From assembly GCA_041389525.1 (NCBI GenBank), contig JAWKRR010000004.1, positions 1 through 64,000 of the forward strand: a stretch of 64,000 bases of DNA, in the 5' to 3' direction. Shown here piece by piece: positions 41,893 to 50,055 of this stretch (positions are counted from its first letter, which is position 1; the number at the start of each line of letters is the position of its first letter). The notes beneath the pieces were generated by a model that did not search any database, was not told the origin of the DNA, and saw only the letters and a program-made list of their open reading frames with translations. The DNA comes from JACKFB01 sp041389525. GTDB taxonomy: Bacteria; Myxococcota_A; UBA9042; PHBI01; JACKFB01. A program made the position numbers and the translations under genes.

Positions 41893-42846
41893 CTAGGGCG
41901 TGGGCTCCGGCAAGGTGGGGGCGAGACTTACACCCTTGACCGAGAGCGGCGGGACGCGTGTCTCGGCCTCCAGGCGGACGCGCGGCGGCGCGACGTCCGC
42001 GTCGGGCTGCGGCGCGAGGAGGAGCTTCTCTGACGTCACGGCGATGCGGTCCTGGCGTGCGGCCTCGAGGGCCCCGCCGTCACCTGCGCGCCAGCCGCGG
42101 ATGCCGCCACCGCTCCCGCCGCCGAGGGTGAGGGCGCGGATGGCGGCGACGTCCAGCTCGGCCGGGAGATCGCCGGCTGACCCGCCGAGGTCGCCGACCA
42201 ATACGGCCAGCGGGAGCACCGAGCCTTTCAGCACCACCTCGAGGCCGCCCGCGGCTGCCAAGCCCGCGGGCGCAAAGGCAGCGCCGGCGGCCCCGGTCTG
42301 GACGGCACCGACGGCGGCGCCCGCATCTTTCGCGTCGCGCGTGTCCCCGAAGAAGCTGCGTGGGTCGACCTCGCCGCGCAGCAGGGTCGCGATGTAGAAG
42401 CGCAGGTCCGCGTCTCCCGCGGAGGTCACGGCGATCGGCTTGCCGCGCAGCGCCTCGAGCTTGCCGGTGCCGCGGGCGGCGTAGAGCGCGATGGCAGGCC
42501 CGACCTGGCCGTTTTCGTCCACCGCGTGGGCGAGCACGGTGCCGCGGCCGCCCACCTGGAAGAGCGGGTCCGCCACGAGCAGATCGAGCTTCTTCGCCTT
42601 GAGGAACTTCACGAGGTCGGCGCGCCGCGCGAACGCACGGGCCACCACGGAGTATTCGGCGCCGGCCTCCCGACCGATGGCCTCGGCCACGCGCTCCGCG
42701 AACACGCTGCGCTCGGTGTTCGAGCTGAAGGCCGCGTTCGGCAGGAAGACGCCGACGGTGACGGTGCGCACGGACTGCGCGCTCGCCGGCGCGGCCGCGA
42801 AAGCGCACAGCGCCAGCGCCAGCATGAGGTGTCGAGCGCCGCTCAT
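41893..42846 (-). CDS. Periplasmic PhnD-like solute-binding protein
   Basis: 317 residues. Signal peptide LMLALALCAFAAAPASA. The body matches the phosphate/phosphonate-type binding fold: VTVGVFLPNAAF, FLKAKKLDLLVADPLFQVGG, IAVTSAGDADLRFYIATLL and a two-lobe plan. No permease or ABC ATPase gene accompanies it, so it is more likely a periplasmic sensor input than a transporter part. ATG at 42846 overlaps the TPR gene stop (ATGA). One base separates it from the HATPase gene. Confidence 0.8.
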   Translation of the reverse strand: MSGARHLMLALALCAFAAAPASAQSVRTVTVGVFLPNAAFSSNTERSVFAERVAEAIGREAGAEYSVVARAFARRADLVKFLKAKKLDLLVADPLFQVGGRGTVLAHAVDENGQVGPAIALYAARGTGKLEALRGKPIAVTSAGDADLRFYIATLLRGEVDPRSFFGDTRDAKDAGAAVGAVQTGAAGAAFAPAGLAAAGGLEVVLKGSVLPLAVLVGDLGGSAGDLPAELDVAAIRALTLGGGSGGGIRGWRAGDGGALEAARQDRIAVTSEKLLLAPQPDADVAPPRVRLEAETRVPPLSVKGVSLAPTLPEPTP

Positions 42847-45302
42847 GGCGTGCCTCCCGAGTAGCCGAAGACGGCCGCCTTGGCGTCGGCCCGGTTGCGC
42901 GCGCGGTCGGCCCCTGGTCCGCCGCTCTTGGAGTAGGCGCGGAAGAGCTCCCACGCGCGCTCGTAGCGCCCGGCGCGGTCGAGGGCGACCGCCAGGTTGA
43001 ACGCGGCCTGCGCCGGAAGTCCCGCCGCGTGCTGGCTCTCCCAGGTCGCGGTCGCGGCCTCCGCGTCGCCCGTGAGAAAGCGCGCCGCCGCCAGGTTGTG
43101 CTGGATGGTCGGGTCGCTGGCCGAGGCGCGCAGCCCCGCCCAGATCGTCGCCGCCTTCTTGGGAGCGCCCGCCGCAAAGACCCGACGCGCCTCGGCGTCG
43201 CGCGCCGCCACCTCGATCTGCCCGATGGCCTCGCCGTATGCCGACCGGTCTTTCACCCGGCCCAGCGCCTTCAGCGCGGCCTCACCGCGTCCCTGCCTCA
43301 GCTCTGCCCACGCGACGTAAACCGCCCCGAGATCCCTCACCGGCGCCATGCTGCGCGGCGAGAACGCGCTCGTCTTCAGCAGCGCCTCCATCTCGCGCAC
43401 GCTCTTCTGGTTCGGCCCTGCTGCGATGTTCGCGGCGGCCATCCCGAAGTCCAGATTCACTCGGTCCGCGTTGGCCAAGGTCTCGCGGTCGCGCCCGGCG
43501 GAGCGCAGCGCCGTCACCGCGGCCCCGGGATTTCCGCGCGAAAGTTGGTCCAGCCCGACCTGCAACCACGCGGCCGCCCGCGCTGTGCGCAGGGGAGGCG
43601 AGGGCGCGGCCTCATAGGCGGACTCGAAGGAATCGGCGGCCACCCGCCACTCGGCGCGCTCGACGGCGGCCTGCCCACGCACCTGCAGCGCCAGCGCGGT
43701 CAGGCTCCCCTTCTTCTTGATGGCGCGCTCAGCCGCGTCGTGGGCCTCGCCCTTACGCCCGGCCGCCCACGCGACCACCGCGCGCGCCGCGTCCAGATCA
43801 GCCCCCGCCGCGGTCTTCACCGCGCCCAGCACCGCGGTCGCCGCGCCGTGGTCACCGGCCTCGACCTCCAGCAGCGCCAGATTCACCGTCGCGGGCTCGT
43901 AGTCCGGCTTCACCGCCAGCGCGTGGCGCAGGTGCTGCCGCCCGTCTCCCAGGTCGCCAGCCGCCCGCGACCGCACGCCCAGGGCCGTCAGCACCGCGGC
44001 CAAGCCCAGCCGCGCGTCCGCATGCTCGGGGTCCCGCGAGATGGCCGTCGTGAACGCGTCCTCGGCGTCCTCGAGCCGCTGCAACACCCACAGGTCGCGG
44101 CCGCGCTCGACGTGAACCTCGGCCTCGGTCGGCGCCAACTCCGCCGCCTTGTCGTGCCGCGCCAGCGCCTCTTTCGCCTGACCCGACCGCCGCAGCAGCG
44201 TGCCGACCCAGCTCACGATCTCCCACTGCTCAGGCCCCAGCTCCAGCGCCTTGAGCGCGCTCTCCATGGCCTCCGCTCGCTGACCGGTCCCCTCCGCGAT
44301 GCGGCTGAGGCCGTGGTAGGCCCACGCGTTGTTTGGCGACAGCACCAGCACCCGCTCAAAGCCGCTCCGCGCGCGCTTGACCTCGCCCATGCGCAGGTGA
44401 CAGTCGGCGCGGAAATACGTCGCGGTCGCGTGGTCGGGCTGCCGCTCCAAGAACCGGTCCAGCAGCGGCAGCGCGTCGCCGCACTGGCCCTGGCGCATGC
44501 GGATGGCGGCGAGGTTGTAGGCGAGGCGCAGGCGGTCGGGGTAGCGGTCGAGGAGCTGCTCGTAGGCCGTGGCCGCCTCGTCGACTCGTCCGGCGCGGAA
44601 GAGCGCGTTGGCCCGGTTGATCATCGCGGCGACGTTGTCGGGGTGCGCCTCGACGAAGCGATCGAGCACCCGCACGGCGTCGTCGAAGCGCTCGACCTTC
44701 AGGTAGTACGTCCCCAGCAGGCCCAACGCGCGGTCGTCGTCGGGCCGCACCCGCGTGTAGTGCTCGGCGAACCCGAGGCCCGACTCCCACTCGGCGCGCC
44801 GGTAGTGGTGCAGCGCCAGCACCCACATGGCGTCGAAGTGCCGGTCCTCGGCCGCCGCCTGGGTCAGCAGCGGCAGCGCCTGGTCTTGCCGACCCTCGCG
44901 GTACAGGTTCATGCCCAGCTGGTAGGCGAGGTCGACGTCGTCAGGCCAGCGCGCGGCCAGCGGCTCCAGCAGGTCGATCCCCTGGCTGAAGCGCTTGGAC
45001 AGGAAGTACACCGCGCCCATGCCGACCGCCGCGGACCGCTGGGTCGGGTCGGCCTCGAGGATCTGCCCGTAGGCCTCCTCCGCCTCTTTGAGCCGCCGCT
45101 GGGCGCTCTTGTCGTTGTCCTTCTCGAGCTGCGCGCGCGCCGACTCCAGCGCCCGGTCTCCCTCGCCGAGCAGGCGCTCGATCTCGCGCGTGTCCAGTTG
45201 CTGCACCGCAAGGGTTGACGTCGAAATGCCGATTGAAATCAGGGTGAAGGCCGCCAGTGCAGCGCAATGCCCCCCCCGCCCGACCGGCTGGCGCCCGCTC
45301 AT
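42843..45302 (-). CDS. Large secreted or membrane-anchored TPR protein
   Basis: 819 residues. A short N-terminal hydrophobic stretch (CAALAAFTLISIGISTSTLA) is a signal or anchor. The rest consists of about twenty TPR-like helical pairs (VYFLSKRFSQGIDLLEPLAA, LGTYYLKVERFDDAVRVLDR and similar), so it is a large periplasmic scaffold. Overlaps its upstream PP2C gene and downstream binding-protein gene by ATGA. In context it may link the sensor protein to the membrane phosphatase. Confidence 0.82.
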   Translation of the reverse strand: MSGRQPVGRGGHCAALAAFTLISIGISTSTLAVQQLDTREIERLLGEGDRALESARAQLEKDNDKSAQRRLKEAEEAYGQILEADPTQRSAAVGMGAVYFLSKRFSQGIDLLEPLAARWPDDVDLAYQLGMNLYREGRQDQALPLLTQAAAEDRHFDAMWVLALHHYRRAEWESGLGFAEHYTRVRPDDDRALGLLGTYYLKVERFDDAVRVLDRFVEAHPDNVAAMINRANALFRAGRVDEAATAYEQLLDRYPDRLRLAYNLAAIRMRQGQCGDALPLLDRFLERQPDHATATYFRADCHLRMGEVKRARSGFERVLVLSPNNAWAYHGLSRIAEGTGQRAEAMESALKALELGPEQWEIVSWVGTLLRRSGQAKEALARHDKAAELAPTEAEVHVERGRDLWVLQRLEDAEDAFTTAISRDPEHADARLGLAAVLTALGVRSRAAGDLGDGRQHLRHALAVKPDYEPATVNLALLEVEAGDHGAATAVLGAVKTAAGADLDAARAVVAWAAGRKGEAHDAAERAIKKKGSLTALALQVRGQAAVERAEWRVAADSFESAYEAAPSPPLRTARAAAWLQVGLDQLSRGNPGAAVTALRSAGRDRETLANADRVNLDFGMAAANIAAGPNQKSVREMEALLKTSAFSPRSMAPVRDLGAVYVAWAELRQGRGEAALKALGRVKDRSAYGEAIGQIEVAARDAEARRVFAAGAPKKAATIWAGLRASASDPTIQHNLAAARFLTGDAEAATATWESQHAAGLPAQAAFNLAVALDRAGRYERAWELFRAYSKSGGPGADRARNRADAKAAVFGYSGGTP

Positions 45303-46870
45303 CGGATCTTGCCGACGACGAAGGTCACGTCGTCCTCCAGGGCCACGCCGTCGCGGAAAGCCTTCAGATCCTGGTCCAGCAGGCTCACGACTTGCTCCGG
45401 CGTGGCCGAGGCCTCCAACCGGCTCAGCACGCGCAGCAGCCGGCGCGTGCCAAACTGCGTGCCCGCCGCGTCGTAGCACTCGGTCAGCCCGTCCGTGTAC
45501 CAGACCAGCAGGTCGCCCTGCTCGACGCGAATGCGCTTGGTCTCGAAGCCGCCGGGGGTGCCGTCGCCGAGCCGATTGCCGCGCGACATCAGCCGGTGCA
45601 GCTTCATGCCGCTCTCGGTCCACCGCAGCAGCAGGCCCGGCGGGTGGGCGGCGCCCGTGAAGTAGAGCGTGCTCTGCGCGCTGTCGAGGACGTTGCAGAC
45701 CGCGGTCATGAAGAAGTTGCCGCGGCCCGTGTCGCGGATGATGCGGTCGAGCACGCGCATGGTCTCGGCGACTTGGAAGTTCTCGCCGTGCACCTCGCGC
45801 AGCGTGTCGATCGACGCCTTGGCGGTGGCCGTGAGCATGGCCGCCGGCACCCCGTGCCCGGTGACGTCGCCGACCATGATGGCGGTGCGCCCGCGCGGCA
45901 GCGGCGCGAAGTCCCAGAAGTCGCCGCCGCAGGTCGACGCGGGCTCGTAATAGCCAGCGACCTCAATCCCCGGCGCCTCGTGGCGACCCGGGCCGGGCAC
46001 CAAAACACTCTGGATTTCCCTGGCCAATCCGAGCTCGCGCTCGAGCTCCGCCTTGGCCACGGCCTCTTCCAGCAGCGTCTTCACGCGGCCGGCCATGTGG
46101 TTGAACTGTAGCCCCAAGGTCCCGACCTCGTCAGACGTCGTGACCTCGACTCGCGCGTCGAGATCGCCCTGGGAGATGCGGGCCGCTGTGCCCGCCAGCC
46201 GTCGGATCGGGGCCGCGAAACGCTGAGCCGCCAGCAGGCTCAGCAAGGCGCCGAGCACCAAGGCCACGCCGTCGATGAGGAAGGTCGAGCGCAGGGATTC
46301 CCGCGTGCCTTCGCGGCGCGCGGTGTCGATCTCGGCGAGCTTCTCGTCGCGTCGAGCCAGGTCGAAGCCGAAGACCACCAGCCCGCGAACCTCGGGCTTT
46401 CCGGCCGTCACCGTCACGATGGGCTGGCGAATCTCGAGGACGCGACCGCCGCCCTCGCTGTCTTTTTCGACGAGCGTGGAGGTCGTCTCGGCGTCCTTCG
46501 GGCCCAGGTCCAGCTGGGGCAAATCCCCCGCCTCGATGGTGCGCGTGGAGTCCGCCAGCACGCGGCCGCGGCGGTCGGCGACCCGCGCGTAGCGGACCTC
46601 CGGGTCCTGCTCGACCAGCCCGTGGACCACGGACGCCAAGGTCCCCAGCTCGGTCCCCTCCAGCGCCTCGCGCAGCGCCACGGCCAAGACCGCCGCGCTG
46701 GACTCGGCGCGTCGCGTCGCCATCTGCGAGAAGGCCTCGCGCATCTCAGCGGCCCGCTCGTCGTGGACGTCGCGGATCTTCAGGGCGTGCAGATACCCCA
46801 ACACCGTCACGAGCACTGCGACCAGCAGTGTCGAGGTCAGGGTCATCTTGACGCCGAGCGGCAAACGCAT
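45299..46870 (-). CDS. HAMP-PP2C (SpoIIE/RsbU-type) membrane phosphatase
   Basis: 523 residues. An N-terminal TM helix (LTSTLLVAVLVTVLGYLHAL), a ~170-residue extracytoplasmic sensor region, a second TM helix (IDGVALVLGALLSLLAAQRF), a HAMP domain (PIRRLAGTAARISQGDLDAR), a short helix, then a PP2C-type phosphatase. Metal-ligand Asp motifs are intact: GGDFWDF, GDVTGHGVPAAM, YTDGLTE and EDDVTFVV. It would dephosphorylate a phospho-STAS protein in response to an external cue. GGAG precedes the ATG, three bases after the STAS gene. Confidence 0.9.
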   Translation of the reverse strand: MRLPLGVKMTLTSTLLVAVLVTVLGYLHALKIRDVHDERAAEMREAFSQMATRRAESSAAVLAVALREALEGTELGTLASVVHGLVEQDPEVRYARVADRRGRVLADSTRTIEAGDLPQLDLGPKDAETTSTLVEKDSEGGGRVLEIRQPIVTVTAGKPEVRGLVVFGFDLARRDEKLAEIDTARREGTRESLRSTFLIDGVALVLGALLSLLAAQRFAAPIRRLAGTAARISQGDLDARVEVTTSDEVGTLGLQFNHMAGRVKTLLEEAVAKAELERELGLAREIQSVLVPGPGRHEAPGIEVAGYYEPASTCGGDFWDFAPLPRGRTAIMVGDVTGHGVPAAMLTATAKASIDTLREVHGENFQVAETMRVLDRIIRDTGRGNFFMTAVCNVLDSAQSTLYFTGAAHPPGLLLRWTESGMKLHRLMSRGNRLGDGTPGGFETKRIRVEQGDLLVWYTDGLTECYDAAGTQFGTRRLLRVLSRLEASATPEQVVSLLDQDLKAFRDGVALEDDVTFVVGKIR

Positions 46871-46873
46871 TCG

Positions 46874-47683
46874 CTACTCCAACGTCATCATGAGGTAGAC
46901 GAGATACCCAAGGAGGCCGCCCAAGAGCGTCAGCACGGTCACGAAGAGGAATTCGGTCGCCCAGTGGCGCGGCGCGCCCCCCGTCGGCGGACTTGGCGCC
47001 GCCGACGAAGGCGTGGGAGCGAGTGGCGCGACGACGGCACGGGGGGCACGCGGGGGCGGGGCGGCCTGGCCAGACGGCGCTGAGTCGCCGGATGCTAGCA
47101 CAGCCGCTCGGGAATCGCCGTCCGACAACGCGGTCCTGGCGGCGGCCACGCACGCTCGAACGGCGTCCAGGTCCGTCGGGGGCTCGCGGTCCTGCAGAAA
47201 CGCGAAGTAGCCTTCCTCGACGTCGTCGAAGCTGAGCCCGCAGGCGGGCTTGCCGCACGTGATCTCGGGCGCCTGTTCCACGCCGCTGCGTCGGAGGGCC
47301 ACCGGGTCCAGGCGCTCGTCGCGCTCGAGATCACAGCGATCGCAGAAATACGGCGCCAAGAACGAGTCGACCCACGCGCCCTGGGTGAAGTTCCGTACCA
47401 GATTCACTTGATCCATCATCGCGGGCGAGCAGTCGACCAGCACCACGCGGCGACCGCCCTCGGACAGGGACTTGAGCCAGATCATCCAGTCGCGCACGCC
47501 GACGGAGTTGATGCGGGCGATGGCGCCGAGGTCGAGGACCACGAGACGACCGCGAATCTGGCTGCTCACGGCGGCCAGCCCGGCGTGCTCGTCGATGGTG
47601 CCGCGCAGCCCGACGGCCGTCCAGCCCTCGCCGTGCCGCACGAGCTTCTCCAATCGGCTGGGTTTCGTGTCCGCCGGGTCCAA
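46874..47683 (-). CDS. STAS domain/zinc-ribbon/tail-anchored protein
   Basis: First gene of the partner-switching operon. The frame is open to 47908, but the upstream part reads as noncoding and overlaps the uppS promoter. TTG at 47683 with AGGAG ten bases before is chosen, giving 269 residues. A STAS domain (WTAVGLRGTIDEHAG, LVVLDLGAIARINSVGVRDW) has a Ser at the place where SpoIIAA is phosphorylated. A zinc-ribbon-like module follows (CDRC...CGKPACG), then a Pro/Ala linker and a C-terminal TM helix (FLFVTVLTLLGGLLGYLVYL). The combination is unusual. Confidence 0.82.
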   Translation of the reverse strand: MDPADTKPSRLEKLVRHGEGWTAVGLRGTIDEHAGLAAVSSQIRGRLVVLDLGAIARINSVGVRDWMIWLKSLSEGGRRVVLVDCSPAMMDQVNLVRNFTQGAWVDSFLAPYFCDRCDLERDERLDPVALRRSGVEQAPEITCGKPACGLSFDDVEEGYFAFLQDREPPTDLDAVRACVAAARTALSDGDSRAAVLASGDSAPSGQAAPPPRAPRAVVAPLAPTPSSAAPSPPTGGAPRHWATEFLFVTVLTLLGGLLGYLVYLMMTLE

Positions 47684-47759
47684 AAGTGGCTGGCTCCTGC
47701 CGGGGAGGCCCGTGAGTGGTGCGGAGCGGCTCTGAGAGCGAACCACCGGGGCTTGGGCA

Positions 47760-47788
47760 AGGATAGTCCGCCGATTTGGGCTCCGCAA
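47760..47788 (-). promoter_or_regulatory. Candidate promoter of the partner-switching operon
   Basis: On the minus strand TTGCGG (47788-47783), 17 bases, then TATCCT (47765-47760). Transcription would start near 47753, 70 bases before the TTG start at 47683. It is back to back with the uppS promoter. Confidence 0.4.
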
Positions 47789-47806
47789 CCCGATGACCTC
47801 GCCGTC

Positions 47807-47834
47807 TTGACCGGCCGGCCTGCGTGGTGCTAAC
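47807..47834 (+). promoter_or_regulatory. Promoter of uppS-cdsA
   Basis: TTGACC (47807-47812), 15 bases, then TGCTAAC (47828-47834), a variant of the recurrent signature. The leader to uppS would be about 58 bases. Confidence 0.5.
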
Positions 47835-47902
47835 CCAGCGGCCGTCGCTGCCCCGAGCGACCCGCGACGCCGGCGACCCCGCGTCCTTCCTTCAGGAGCC
47901 GG

Positions 47903-48643
47903 ATGCACGACCCCATCCCGTGGGAAGGTCCGTTACCTCGCCACCTGGCGATGATCATGGACGGCAACGGGCGGTGGGCGCAGGCCCGGGGGCTGCCGCG
48001 TGTCGCTGGGCATCGCGTGGGCGCAGACACGGTGCGCGCGATGGTGCGGACGTGCCGGCGGCTGGGTATCGACGCGCTGACCCTCTACGCGTTCAGCGCG
48101 CAGAACTGGAAGCGGCCCCCGGAAGAGGTCAAGGCGCTCATGGAGCTGCTCCTCGAGTACGTCGAGACCGAGCGGGCCGAGATCCTCGACAACGACATCC
48201 GCTTCAACTGCATCGGCGAGCTGGGCAAGCTGCCGCGCTTCGTGCGCGAGCCGCTCGAGGAGCTGTGCGCGGTGTCCCGAGGCAACGGCGGCATGGTGCT
48301 GACCCTCGCGCTGTCCTACGGCGGACGCGAGGAGATCGCGGCGGCGGCGCGCCAGATCGCGCTCGAGGTCGCCGCGGGGACCTTGTCGCCGGACGCGGTC
48401 GACCAGGCGGCCGTCGAGGCGCGGCTGTGGACTCACGACCTGCCGGGCGAGGTCGATCTGCTGATTCGCACCAGCGGCGAGCAGCGCATCTCGAACTTCC
48501 TGCTGTGGCAGCTCGCGTACGCTGAGCTGTGGTTCACCGAGACGCCGTGGCCCGAGCTGGGGACCGACGAGCTCTTCGAGGCCCTGCGTGCGTTCGGCGA
48601 CCGCGAGCGCCGGTTCGGCGACATCGCGCCCAAGGGAGACTGA
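47903..48643 (+). CDS. uppS: Undecaprenyl diphosphate synthase
   Basis: Makes the C55 lipid carrier for peptidoglycan and O-antigen. 246 residues. HLAMIMDGNGRWAQARGL with the catalytic Asp, GHRVGADTVRAM, LYAFSAQNWKRP, SYGGREEIAAAA, and DLLIRTSGEQRISNFLLWQLAY are all diagnostic. AGGAG precedes the ATG. Three bases separate it from cdsA, the common uppS-cdsA pairing. Confidence 0.97.
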   Translation: MHDPIPWEGPLPRHLAMIMDGNGRWAQARGLPRVAGHRVGADTVRAMVRTCRRLGIDALTLYAFSAQNWKRPPEEVKALMELLLEYVETERAEILDNDIRFNCIGELGKLPRFVREPLEELCAVSRGNGGMVLTLALSYGGREEIAAAARQIALEVAAGTLSPDAVDQAAVEARLWTHDLPGEVDLLIRTSGEQRISNFLLWQLAYAELWFTETPWPELGTDELFEALRAFGDRERRFGDIAPKGD

Positions 48644-48646
48644 GCG

Positions 48647-49480
48647 ATGTGGACCCGACTCGCGACCGGGCTGGTCCTGGCGCCGCTGATCATCTGGTTG
48701 GTGCTCGCCGGGCCGACCTGGGCTGTGCAGCTCTTTCTGTGGGCGGCTGGCGTGTTGGCGGGCTACGAACTCTTCGCGATGGCGATGCCGGGGCGGCGGG
48801 TGGAGATCGGCGCGAGCGTCCTGATGGTCGCGGCCATCCTCGGCATAGCCGCGGTCTCGCTGCTTCCCCGCGCCGGTCAATTCCGCCTGCTGGAGGCCAC
48901 CGGCCATCAGGTCGGAGGCTGGGGCGTCGTCGTCCCTGGGATACTGGCCCTGCTGCCCATCTTGCCCGGCCTGCTCGTGCTCGCGCGCCCGCATCCTCTC
49001 GAGGGTGCCGGCGCCAGGCTCATGGCCCTCTACGGGGGCACCGCGTTCATAAGCGCCACATTCACGTTCGTGCTGATGCTGGGCACTTCCCCGGAGGCCC
49101 TCATGATCAGCTTCGCCATCGTGTGGCTCGGCGACACCGGCGCGTACTTCGCGGGTCGCTCACTCGGCCGGCACAAGCTCTACGAGCTGATCTCGCCGAA
49201 GAAGACCGTCGAGGGCGCTGTCGGCGGCCTCCTGGCGAGCGTGCTCGGCGCCTGGGGCATGGCCGCCTGGATTCACCCGTACCTGGAGCCGTGGAAGGTG
49301 ATCACCGCGGCGGTGGTCGGTGGCGTCGTCGCCCAGTGCGGCGATCTTGTCGAGTCCGCCTTCAAGCGCGCCTACGGCGTCAAAGACTCCGGAAAGCTGC
49401 TGCCGGGGCACGGCGGGGTCCTCGACCGCCTGGACGGCTTCCTCTTCGCGGCGCCCATCCTCGCCGCGCTGCTGCTCTGA
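48647..49480 (+). CDS. cdsA: Phosphatidate cytidylyltransferase
   Basis: Makes CDP-diacylglycerol for phospholipid synthesis. 277 residues with about seven membrane segments. The CDP-alcohol signature near the C-terminus is intact: SAFKRAYGVKDSGKLLPGHG followed by GVLDRLDG. SPKKTVEGAVGG precedes it. The usual downstream dxr and rseP genes do not follow; a minus-strand response regulator does. Confidence 0.95.
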   Translation: MWTRLATGLVLAPLIIWLVLAGPTWAVQLFLWAAGVLAGYELFAMAMPGRRVEIGASVLMVAAILGIAAVSLLPRAGQFRLLEATGHQVGGWGVVVPGILALLPILPGLLVLARPHPLEGAGARLMALYGGTAFISATFTFVLMLGTSPEALMISFAIVWLGDTGAYFAGRSLGRHKLYELISPKKTVEGAVGGLLASVLGAWGMAAWIHPYLEPWKVITAAVVGGVVAQCGDLVESAFKRAYGVKDSGKLLPGHGGVLDRLDGFLFAAPILAALLL

Positions 49481-49505
49481 GCGGCGCAGCGCAGGAAACG
49501 CAAAC

Positions 49506-49886
49506 CTACTCGTCGCCCAGCGCCAGCAACGCGCCGACCTTCTCGACCAAGTCGTCCAGCTCGAAGGGCTTGTCGAGGTGGTCGTTCGCCCCGTAAAGCG
49601 GCGCCGTCATCTCGTTGAGCGCGGGTCCGATGCCGGTCAGCATCAAGATGGGCACACCGTCGAAGGCGTCGCGCTCGCGCATGTACTTGGCGATCTCCCA
49701 GCCGTTGAGCTGGGGCATCATCACGTCGAGGATCACGAGGTCCGGGTCTTCTGTGAGGATAGCCCCAAGCCCTTCCTCGCCGTCGTTCGCGATGAGCACC
49801 TCGTAGCCTTCCTGCTCGAGATAGCCCTTCACGAGCTGCGTGAGCTCGAGGTCGTCGTCCACGTAGAGGATGCGTGCCTGCGCCAT
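49506..49886 (-). CDS. Single-domain response regulator
   Basis: 126 residues, a receiver domain only. ILYVDDDLELTQLV supplies the acidic pocket, LVILDVMMPQLNGW holds the phospho-acceptor Asp, and the conserved Thr and Lys are in LMLTGIG and LDKPFELDDL. No output domain and no kinase nearby, so it is a CheY- or Spo0F-like diffusible relay. ATG at 49886 with AGGTGA is preferred over the frame's earlier GTG. Confidence 0.9.
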   Translation of the reverse strand: MAQARILYVDDDLELTQLVKGYLEQEGYEVLIANDGEEGLGAILTEDPDLVILDVMMPQLNGWEIAKYMRERDAFDGVPILMLTGIGPALNEMTAPLYGANDHLDKPFELDDLVEKVGALLALGDE

Positions 49887-50055
49887 CGTGTCACCTGCGA
49901 GCGGGACGGGAACCAAAGGGCCCGGCGCGTCGTTCGCTGCGCTCGGGCGAGCCGTCCGTCTAGCACGGGCTCCCGCGATGCGACAAGCGCCCGCGGTGGG
50001 CGTTGCGCTACGACGCTGTTGGCGGCGGCGGGGCCATGCGATTAGGATGCGCCCG

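Noticed and set aside
47684..47908. Extended start for the STAS gene at 47908
   Set aside because: The extra 75 codons are basic and read as noncoding, overlap the uppS start and contain the divergent promoters.
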